From: Silurus meridionalis
Lineage: Eukaryota > Chordata > Actinopteri > Siluriformes > Siluridae
Direction of reading: 5' to 3'
Assembly: GCF_014805685.1 (NCBI RefSeq)
Contig: NC_060892.1
Span: forward strand, 17,744,990 to 17,808,989
Length of the DNA stretch: 64,000 nt
Shown piece after piece: positions 56,022-64,000 of the stretch (within the stretch, counting starts at the first letter, position 1; each line of letters opens with the position of its first letter). The position numbers and the translations under genes were made by a program. Under the pieces are notes generated by a model, which made no database searches, was not told the DNA's origin, and saw nothing but the letters and a program-made list of their open reading frames with translations.

Positions 56022-56530
56022 TTGAACTAGAGAGGCCCAAATTACATCATTATGTCTTTAAAATTCAGCGGTTCTCATCAATATTTCTGCTGTTTGTTTG
56101 TGTGAAAAGAAATAATAAAGGAAAAATGGAGTTCTATGGGTTGTTTTGATGCGCCATTTCTGCATAATGGTAAAATGGAGAACATGACCGATCCTAGAGT
56201 CAGAAAAGTGGGGGGAAAAAACACTAGCTTCATCCTGGGTTTGTGTTGTTTCAGGGATAATAGCCCTATTTGCACCACATTAGGTTTGAGGAACTCGTGG
56301 TGACACACCGTCCTCTCGTCTGCTGCTCAGCTCAAATTAAACGAGTTAGGAGCTGCTTTCCAGAGGCGAGCATCAGCAGGTCAAACACGCTCCGGCAGCA
56401 CTTCTCCGAAACGAAACATCATCAAAGAGGCCTCAGTGATGAATAAATGGCCGTAGAGTGAAACACAAAACGATCCTGATTACTGCATTATTATATTAAA
56501 CACTGAGTGCTGTGAGAACGAGGGTGAAAG
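56022..56530. other. spacer with a balanced patch
   Basis: 56290-56500 is less AT-rich, with AAACGAGTTAGGAGC and GGCAGCACTTCTCCG. It could be regulatory, but the evidence is weak. Confidence 0.3.

Positions 56531-56538
<8 letters not shown>

Positions 56539-56584
<46 letters not shown>
56539..56584. repeat. (GA)n microsatellite
   Basis: Perfect GA run. Confidence 0.98.
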
Positions 56585-56591
<7 letters not shown>

Positions 56592-56683
56592 CAGTCACTA
56601 TCACATGAGGAGTTTTGGTCCTCTGCCATAGACAGAGCAACTACAAAGATGGAATTGTGTATGTATCTATATATACATGTGTT

Positions 56684-56718
56684 TGGTGTGTGTGTGTGTC
56701 TGTGTGTGTGTGTGTGTT
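56684..56718. repeat. (GT)n microsatellite
   Basis: GT run with one CTGTGT interruption. Confidence 0.96.
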
Positions 56719-56817
56719 CTAGGTTTTTCGGTTTTGACAAAATTATGAAGGTTGATATAAAATGTTTTGTTTTCTTTACGATGGGCATGATGAATTCCCA
56801 GTTTTTCATTTGATCTG

Positions 56818-56818
<1 letters not shown>

Positions 56819-56881
<63 letters not shown>

Positions 56882-56882
56882 A
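56819..56882. repeat. (TTA)n microsatellite
   Basis: About twenty TTA units. Confidence 0.98.
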
Positions 56883-57239
56883 TTAGAAAATGTAGATAAA
56901 TGAAAATGTCAGATTTAAGAAAGGTAAAGTTTAAGGGGTAAATTATTTTCTAATTAAACATGTTATTTAAGATTTAGTGGAAATAATAATGGTTCTGAAT
57001 CTAAACATTAAGTACCACAAGTGTTTTAACCGAGTGAAAAGTATGTAAGCAGAAATGTCATTGAAAAAAATTAAAAAAATTTACAAAAACCAAAAGAGAA
57101 ATTCAAAGGAAAATAAAAAGGCATAGTAATGAGATGTGAACATCATGTACAGTAAGTAAATGCAGGACACAAAGACAAAACCTGAACCATGATCCATAAT
57201 ATGATTCAAGATATAAGTCTACAAGGTTTAACAGGAAAT

Positions 57240-57625
57240 TTCAGATCACAGCAAACACCCCGACCATCTAACACGGCCCCCACAGTCGTTTTTCCCACAC
57301 TTTGCATTGTTCCCATTTACCCAGCCTCTCATTGAGCACATGTATGATCAATTACCCACACACACCCACACCCTATATAATAAATCTCTGGTTCACACAC
57401 TAATTGCAAAGTATTGCTCAGTCCTTATGTTCGTATCAGTGACATCACCCAGCCGTATTGTTCTAACTGCCTTTTGATATTTGACCTGCTTTAGATCATT
57501 TGACCTGCTTCTTTTCCCTGACCAGGAGTTTCATTTCGTTTTTCATTTCATTTTGCATTTGTCTGCTGTGGATTCTAATATACTGTTTACCTGCATTTGC
57601 ATCTGTCAGTCCTTGTGTTTAATGA
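57240..57625 (+). mobile_element. possible degraded solo LTR
   Basis: Has a TATA-like CCCTATATAATAAATCTC followed by GTTCACACACTAATTGCAAAG, a C/T-rich middle with repeated TTTGACCTGCTT, and TGCATCTGTCAGTCCTTGTG near the end. This layout resembles teleost gypsy LTRs, but clear TG...CA ends and flanking duplications are not visible. Confidence 0.3.
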
Positions 57626-58360
57626 CATGAAAACATAGCATCCAAAACATCACACCGTGAAAACATGAACGAGTGTCTGATCCAGAAACTGTAACTTTAA
57701 TACAGACAAGCTGATTAAGAGCTAACAGATGAACACAGTGTGTAACACACCAATGACAAAAGTGCAGGAGTGGAGTCAGGACCAAAACTATAACAAACAC
57801 ATATGGATGATGTGTGAAAAGCCAAGACAGCTTTTAGAACCAAGCTTAAAACCATTACTTAGAGCTAATGTGTAAATATGTACACAGGTAACACAACCAA
57901 TCAGCAAGCAGTTGGCTTTGAGCATGGCTAGAGACAGGATTATGGGAATTGCAGTTTAGTGGTTCAGTAAAGAATCAAATAAATAAATGGCTGTTATTAG
58001 GATTATTATTATATTTTAAACACACACACACCCACAGACACATAGGAAATTAATATCAGCAAAATTCCTCCAAACACCTACAAATGATTTCAACCAAATT
58101 AAAAAGAAATATTTAGAGTTTGCTTTATTATGAGCAAATATTACCCAAGGTTGACATTTAACGGTGATTTTGTTGTCTTATGCTGATTCTCACATTCCAG
58201 TTTCTTTTCATCAAAAGGTCTTGACATGGTAACAGGCTTCCAAAGGAAACAGGATTTTCTGGCCTGACACCAGCAGTCACAACTTTACAGGCGAATGGAT
58301 CGGTGTGTGTATACGCAAAGCAGCGCAGATTACTGGGATCAGTCTCTCACTCGCTCTCTG
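57626..58360. other. spacer, no gene seen
   Basis: AT-rich with a short CACACACCCACAGACACA tract near 58021. Confidence 0.45.
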
Positions 58361-58361
58361 T

Positions 58362-58362
58362 C

Positions 58363-58450
<88 letters not shown>
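58362..58450. repeat. (CT)n-(CA)n compound microsatellite
   Basis: CT run passing directly into a CA run. Confidence 0.98.
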
Positions 58451-58454
<4 letters not shown>

Positions 58455-58899
58455 AGAGAGAAACCATTATAAACACAGCTCTACTTATTAAAGTAAAGTG
58501 TTTCTGCAGGATATATCTCTACTTCCTCCTTAGCCAGTTCAAAACATTATTTTTAAAATAAAAAATAAAAAATGACTAAAAACCTCACATACCACACTTG
58601 GGGAAATCTTTTTTTGACGTCTGGCCATAAGATTCGTATGTGGTTTTTGAACAACGTGAAAATGTACAGTGAGAAGGAAAAAGAACACTCTAATAGTGAA
58701 AACAACAAGAAGCCTCATCTCCAATGAGAGTTTTGTGTGTTTGTGAACATTATGATATAATTGTAGTCTTGCTTTTCCATGTCAGTGTATCATTTATGTT
58801 GCAGCTATGTGAAACTTTATATAGGTTTCTCTGACATGATTAACATGTTCTCGACTGTTAATTGATTTTAACTGCATCTGTGTCTAGCAATCAAATGTG
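58451..58899. other. AT-rich spacer, nothing recognised
   Basis: No feature was supported. Confidence 0.45.
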
Positions 58900-59290
58900 G
58901 TATGCTATTCTAACAGCACCTCCTGCAGTCCTGGAGCACTTGTGACAGTGAATGAGAAATCACACTGCGTGTGGACGCTATTACGCTCCTGAACATTGTT
59001 TTTCGTCTTCACGCCGCCCTCTGAGACATCATGCTGACGCTTTAATGCGCAATGGCATGGTGTATTATGAATTTGAAGTCTGACGGTGAAAGCAAAAAAA
59101 TACAAAAGAAGATTCATATTCTCCACCCAGAGATGGACAAGAAAGGTGTCATCTTTCTGCTGATATATATAAGCTTTTCTCCTTTCACAATCACCGCACG
59201 ATGCTTTATTTTCTGCAAAATAGAATTAGTTCAAATTATTTCAAGTTTCTCTTAATTACTTTTGCCGACTAACGCCATGCTGGGTGGAGT
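58900..59290. promoter_or_regulatory. candidate conserved non-coding element
   Basis: Repeat-free with GACGCTATTACGCTCC, GAACATTGTTTTTCG (SOX-like), CTTTAATGCGCAATGGC and TTCTCTTAATTACTTTTGCC motifs. The 67- and 73-codon frames on opposite strands overlap and have no known domain. Confidence 0.3.
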
Positions 59291-59484
59291 GAAATCTTGT
59301 CATAGAGTTCACACACTCACACATACACTCCTCTTTTGTGATATCTCTGATGAACAAACAAACACACTTACCTTTTAAAGGTTTATGAAGGATTTATGTC
59401 TTTATCTCCATGTAAAACTGGTGATTTGTTTGTGAGTGCCGAATGATATTTCCAGCAACACTCATGGTTTAAATGAAAAAGCAG

Positions 59485-59670
59485 TGGGTGAGTGTTTCAC
59501 TGGACGCCGCAGCTAATATTCCCAACTCCAACGGGGCATTTAGTGGCGCTTTTATAACTGCAATTATTGCACACAATTACAGTATATCAGCTTTTAGGAG
59601 CCCCTTATGTCCTGTTAATACATCACACAGACACAAGGCTGTTATTGAGGGAGAAATTCGAAGATAAAGT
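59485..59670. promoter_or_regulatory. candidate conserved non-coding element
   Basis: Short balanced patch with GCAGCTAATATTCCC, ATAACTGCAATTATTGCAC and ACACAATTACAG. The palindromic core GCAATTATTGC is homeodomain- or C/EBP-like. Confidence 0.3.
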
Positions 59671-60003
59671 GCACATTATCAGTCAGATAGACAAATTGAT
59701 GGACAGGATAACACTTTCCTATTATATTTTGGTTATTATTATTTTATTAGAATCTATTTAACGTTTACCTCGTTTATTATAGATATAAATTTAAGACACA
59801 ATGAGTGTCATTATTTATAGGAAATCACTGACCGCTGAAAAGTTTACACTTTTCATTTCCCCATTGCTTTCGTTTCCAACAGAGAGTGATTCATCAGTTA
59901 TTGCACCTTTATTAATTTATTTATTGCAGTTATTGCACCTTTATTAACTTTATTACTTTCTATTAATAAAGAGTTTGTGGTTTTGGGTTTTAACCCAGGA
60001 TGA

Positions 60004-60481
60004 CAATATATGGACAAAAGTTTGCAGACACAAATGTGTCCCCATTTACTGTTATAATAGCCTCCACTCTTCTGGAAAGATATTTCACTAGATTTTAGAG
60101 ATTGGTGATTGTAGAGTTTTGTGCTCATTCAGCCACAATAGTGTTAGTAAAATCAGCTACTGATGTAGGGTGAGAAGGCCTGGATTATGGTCAGCAATCA
60201 AATGCATCCCAAAAGTTTTCAATAGGGTTAAGTGCAGAGATCTATAGCAGGAGATCTTCCACTCCAACCCATGTAAACCATATCTTTATGGAGCTTGCAT
60301 TGTGTACAGAGACAATATCATGCTGAATCAGGTTTGGGTCTCTTAATCAAATAAAGGGAAATACAATGCTACCACATCCAAAGACTGTGGACTGTGGACA
60401 CTAATTGTGTGCCCCCAACAGTTTGGCAGAACCACATATGACTGGAAAAACAGGTGTCCTAATATTTTAGTCTATATATTT
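60004..60481 (-). mobile_element. Tc1/mariner-derived short element, copy 5
   Basis: Left edge CAATATATGGACAAAAGTTTGC; right edge GTGTCCTAATATTTTAGTCTATATATTTTG. The minus strand carries CCAGAAGAGTGGAGGCTATT and the ATCTAGTGAAATA relic. Inverted relative to copies 1, 3 and 4. Confidence 0.75.
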
Positions 60482-61029
60482 TGCTGGACAGCATGACGAG
60501 CAATGGCCTAATAATGCTGGATGTTAAAAACAGTGTGTTAGCGTAAGATGATTTATTTATTCACTTGGAGCCAGTGTATGTAATTTAATTAAGTTCCTTT
60601 AATGAGTTTTTTTAGTCCTCTTGGTGAAAGGGGCATGAGTGAGAAGTCTGGCTAGCCAAATTTTAATCTCATGACACTTAGCTAGCAAGCAATGATGCCA
60701 GAGACATTCTGTGGTATATGTGCCTTTCCTAACATTAGGGTAATAAATAAAATACAGGCGATGACTTGCCTAGCTTCCTTAATGATTTGTTTGTTTGTCT
60801 GTCTGCCTTATTTATAATTATTTTTATCACAAATGTATGCATTTGTTTAAAATAATATTCATTTTGGAAAAAAATACTTATTCAATTATTAGGAGGTGTT
60901 ATAAAGGTCTAATATACTTACTCTTCCTTTTAATTATATATTTTATTTTTATTGTTATTATAATTAATAATAATTAAGCAGTAGTGATAGTAGTATTTTT
61001 AGCAGCAGTAGCGTAGTTTTTGGTAGCAC
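60482..61029. other. AT-rich spacer, nothing recognised
   Basis: No feature was supported. Confidence 0.45.
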
Positions 61030-61375
61030 AGTTTAGTATTGACGGTAGGTTTTATGTCCCTAGAAAACAACACTGAGAAATATAATTTAGCATCTGACCT
61101 CCAGCCATCTTTGGCTCTGGTTTCTAACATAGTAGTTAATGTTTTCAGGTTTGCAAATTTTACCACCGAGCGCACAGAGAAGGGCCGAAAAACACTCCTG
61201 GTGCATACAGCCAGTGATGGAACAAATTTGGTCAAATTGGTAAAGTGCCCAAAGGGAGGAGGGAGATGTTCCACAGAAAACCAATTCCAAGCTTGGGTGA
61301 ACTCAGGATTGTTTGGAAAGTCTCCAATCTTTGAGGCCCTGCAATGAATTGAACGTCAGGCACAGACTGTTAAAT
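61030..61375. promoter_or_regulatory. candidate conserved element, open on both strands
   Basis: Balanced, repeat-free. A 102-codon plus-strand frame (61039-61347) and 67-91-codon minus-strand frames overlap. None has a recognised domain, a repeat or a clear splice setting. The long TTTGCAAATTTTACCACCGAG segment and flanking composition look more like a conserved non-coding element than an exon. Confidence 0.3.
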
Positions 61376-61543
61376 AAGATTAAAATAAGGGCCTGTCGCA
61401 CGAAAAGCCTGAGAACCACAGTGAAGAGGATTTCAGTCCTGTAATGCACCTGTCATAGCAATGCTCCCAAAATATTCTTTGCCAAACTGCAGGCTGTGTT
61501 TAAGCCACGTGCAGGTGATGATGAACTGGATCTGCATTGGAGG

Positions 61544-61580
<37 letters not shown>
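61544..61580. repeat. (GT)n microsatellite
   Basis: Perfect GT run. Confidence 0.97.
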
Positions 61581-61583
<3 letters not shown>

Positions 61584-61755
61584 GTCGAGTTTTTCTGCTT
61601 TCATATTTTAGTTGTAGCTGAAAATTAAATGCAGCACATGAAATAAAGAGCTGTCACGGGTTCAAAACACAATGAGTGGAAAAGGAGAAAAACACATCAT
61701 GTATAATTTCTTATTTATCACTGACTAGTACTGCACCCTGACAAAACACACATGT

Positions 61756-61806
61756 GTGCGCACACACACACACACGCACACGCACACGCACGCACACGCA
61801 CACGCG
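61756..61806. repeat. (AC)n/(ACGC)n microsatellite
   Basis: AC run in which many repeats read ACGC, so it is unusually CpG-rich for this window. Confidence 0.95.
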
Positions 61807-61859
61807 CAAACAAATATACACACATAGTGCTGGTTAAATTGTAGATAAATACAGAAAAA

Positions 61860-62190
61860 CGCTATAATGGAGACCTCAGAGCCACATGGCAGCAGAACAT
61901 TAATGACCAGGCTGTGCATGCTTTCCCAAGATAATGACAGAAAAAGCCTTCAAGCTGATGAGCTAGCCATGAGTCCGGCTGTCTCGCTCTCCTGCATATC
62001 TCACTCCACATCACAAGAGCCACCATGAGAAGCTTGTGATTCATAAAATCATTAAACTCCCGGGCCGAGTCGTTCGCCCGCAGCTTTAACGGATGCGTTT
62101 TTAAGCACTGATAAGCCGAAGGACCTTCTCTCTGAAAGTCAAAAATTGAGAACATGTAAATTATTTCTCCACATGTCATGGTTATTTCAT
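61860..62190. promoter_or_regulatory. candidate conserved non-coding element
   Basis: Repeat-free, with CATTAATGACCAGG, AAAATCATTAAACTCCCGGG and CGCAGCTTTAACGG. The 105-codon minus-strand frame has no known domain. Composition-based call. Confidence 0.35.
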
Positions 62191-62284
62191 AAGCTCACTT
62201 GAGCTCATGGCCATGCTAACACACGATGCTGTACATTATCACTGCGGCTTACCCAGTTTTTCTTTCCGAATTCAGTGCCACACT

Positions 62285-62530
62285 CACAACACTGCTTCCT
62301 GTAATCAGTGCTGCAGATTTTTTACATTGCTGCATGTAAACATTGCATTCTCTAAACACTACTGCCTCAATGCTGCTTCTGAGCACTGCCTCTAAACACT
62401 GCTATATGTAAACACTGCACTCTCTAAACACTGCTAATCAGTGTCACTTTTGAACATTGCATGTAATCACTGCTGCCTCTAAGCACTGCACTAACACTGC
62501 TGCCTTTTATCAGTGCTGCCACTGAACACT
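62285..62530 (+). repeat. diverged edge of the 48-bp satellite
   Basis: Contains the half-unit motifs AACACTGCTNCCTCTAA and ATCAGTGCTGC at irregular spacing. Short ATGTAAACACTGCACTCTC units replace the ACATGGAAACACTAC form. Typical degeneration at the edge of a tandem array. Confidence 0.8.
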
Positions 62531-63060
62531 ACTGCATGTAAACCCTGCTGCCTCTAATCAGTGCTGCCGCTGAACACTGCTACATGGAAACACTACTGCC
62601 TCTAATCAGAGCTTCCTCTGAACACTGTTACATAAAAACACTGCTGCCTTTAATTAGTGCTGCTGCTGAACACTGCTACATGGAAACACTACTGCCTCTA
62701 ATCTGAGCTCCCTCTGAACACTGCTACATGAAAACATTGCTGCCTCTAAACAGTGCTGCCACTGAACACTGCTACATGGAAACACTACTGCCTCTAATCA
62801 GAGCTCCCTCTGAACACTGCTACATAAAAACACTGCTGCCGCTAATCAGTGCTGCCGCTGAACACTGCTACATGGAAACACTTCTGCCTCTAATCAGAGC
62901 TCCCTCTGAACACTGCTACATGAAAACACTGCTGCCTCTAAACAGTGCTGCCGCTAAACACTGCTACATGGAAACACTACTGCCTCTAATCAGAGCTCCC
63001 TCTGAACACTGCTACATGAAAACACTGCTGCCTCTAATCAGTGCTGCTTTTAAACACTGC
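62531..63060 (+). repeat. 48-bp minisatellite with alternating A/B units
   Basis: Units begin GCTACATG and repeat at exactly 48 bp (starts 62579, 62627, 62675, 62723, 62771, 62819, 62867 and on). Two unit types alternate: A with GGAAACACTACTG, AATCAGAGCTCCCTCTG; B with AAAACACTGCTG, AGTGCTGCCGCTG. The higher-order unit is therefore 96 bp. As 48 is 16 codons, one frame stays open for 118 codons with the repeat CYMETLLPLIRAPSEH. No promoter or start context suggests a gene. Confidence 0.95.
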
Positions 63061-64000
63061 ACTCTCAAACACTACTGTCTTTAAGGTATAAACTTTCTAA
63101 ATACTAATTTGTATAAGCATTGCTGCCCCTCTTTAAAACTGCACTATTTGCCCACTGTCATGTTTTAAAAAAGAAACTGGAAAACCCTGAGCAAAACATC
63201 ACAAGTGAAATTCCCCCACAGAGGGAAACACAAGCTCAAGATGAAACAGTCAGGAAATATCTTTTAATTATTGCTAAAATAAAATTTGAAAAAATGCCTG
63301 AATTTTAAATATACTTTATTATAATTATTAATAACAATCAGTAATTCATGAATTATTATTATTATTTTTATTTATTTATCCGAATCAGAATCTAGGGGAT
63401 CAGTAACCTATTGTCATTTCAAATAAATAAATAAAAATATTAAAATAATCTAAACACAGCTAACAACAGTTTAACAAGTCAAACTAAATAAAAGAAACAT
63501 AAATACCCCAAAAGTATCCAAAGTAGCAAGTGTACACACAGGTCTGATCTAATCAACACTTCCAGCCAGTAAAGAATATTTTAACACTTCAACACTAACT
63601 CTATTGAATAGTGAGGGAGATCTAATCCGGCCAGCCAGACGAGTGTTTGAGTGCAGTCTCAGGAAAAGATCTCATTATGAGCTGTAAAACGCTACACTGC
63701 CACTTTACAAACACAGCACTCTGTTCTATTTCAGTACAGATTGATCTTGTGTAAACCACATGATCCAAACATTAATACATTTAAATTCAATGTCTTTATA
63801 AATCTCTTTAAACAGCAAAATGGCTTTCTTTGTGAAATCAGGATTTAGATTCGAATTTCCCTCTAATGACAAAGTAAGAGATGACACTAGTGGTGAAGAA
63901 AAACTCCCCGAGACATCATGAGCAAGGACCCTCAAGTATAACCGAAAAAGTAAATGAAACCTCATTCTCTTCTGGGTGACTCCTGAGTACATTGTGAATA
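63061..64000. other. AT-rich spacer, no gene seen
   Basis: The first 70 bp are a last degenerate piece of the satellite (CTGCACTCTCAAACAC). The rest has no recognisable element; the minus-strand 88-codon frame at the end has no known domain. Confidence 0.5.

Noticed and set aside
62531..63060. CRISPR-like array
   Set aside because: Units are contiguous 48-bp tandem copies with no unique spacers, and the genome is a vertebrate one.

Overview
This window reads as intergenic or intronic DNA from a ray-finned (teleost) fish. The evidence is the combination of DIRS1-like, Ty3/Gypsy, RTE-like and L2/Rex-like retroelements, Tc1/mariner and hAT-like DNA transposons and tRNA-derived SINEs, together with very dense (CA)n and (GA)n microsatellites. 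An otophysan such as a catfish is my guess, but I cannot prove it from sequence alone. I found no exon of a host protein-coding gene and no functional tRNA or rRNA gene. Every recognisable coding segment is a decayed transposon gene.

Layout. From 1 to about 29 kb there is AT-rich spacer with many microsatellites, a 38-bp minisatellite (0.55-0.98 kb), a locally duplicated block (11.1, 13.3 and 13.7 kb), a 650-bp polypyrimidine tract (15.9-16.5 kb), L2-like tail repeats, a SINE (27.6 kb) and two Tc1-derived copies. From 29.5 to 40.4 kb is a mobile-element nest. A third Tc1-derived copy (29.5-33.7 kb) is split by a 3.7-kb DIRS-like element with inverted ends and an internal complementary region. 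Next comes an internally deleted Ty3/Gypsy element (35.2-37.0 kb). An RTE-like LINE with a palindromic 14-bp target duplication follows (37.0-38.8 kb). Last is a Tigger/pogo-like element that contains a solo LTR (39.4-40.4 kb). From 40 to 64 kb the pattern is again spacer: minisatellites at 41.2, 45.5, 47.7 and 62.5 kb, a second RTE-like copy (47.9 kb), a Rex/L2-like LINE (50.6-52 kb), a composite hAT-like locus (54.6-55.3 kb), two more Tc1-derived copies (42.7 and 60.0 kb) and long microsatellites.

Between the repeats lie 15 or so stretches of roughly 150-700 bp. They are free of simple repeats, have more balanced base composition and carry homeodomain-, SOX-, MEIS- or GATA-like cores (for example 5.5-6.3, 17.3-17.8, 44.9-45.3, 46.7-47.1 and 61.0-62.2 kb). 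They look like conserved non-coding elements of a gene desert around a developmental regulator, but this is inference and needs cross-species alignment.

Nothing here resembles an undescribed enzymatic system. The most informative structures are the nested insertions with readable target sites, the DIRS circle-junction region, and a 48-bp minisatellite with an alternating higher-order pattern that stays open as a 16-residue protein repeat.
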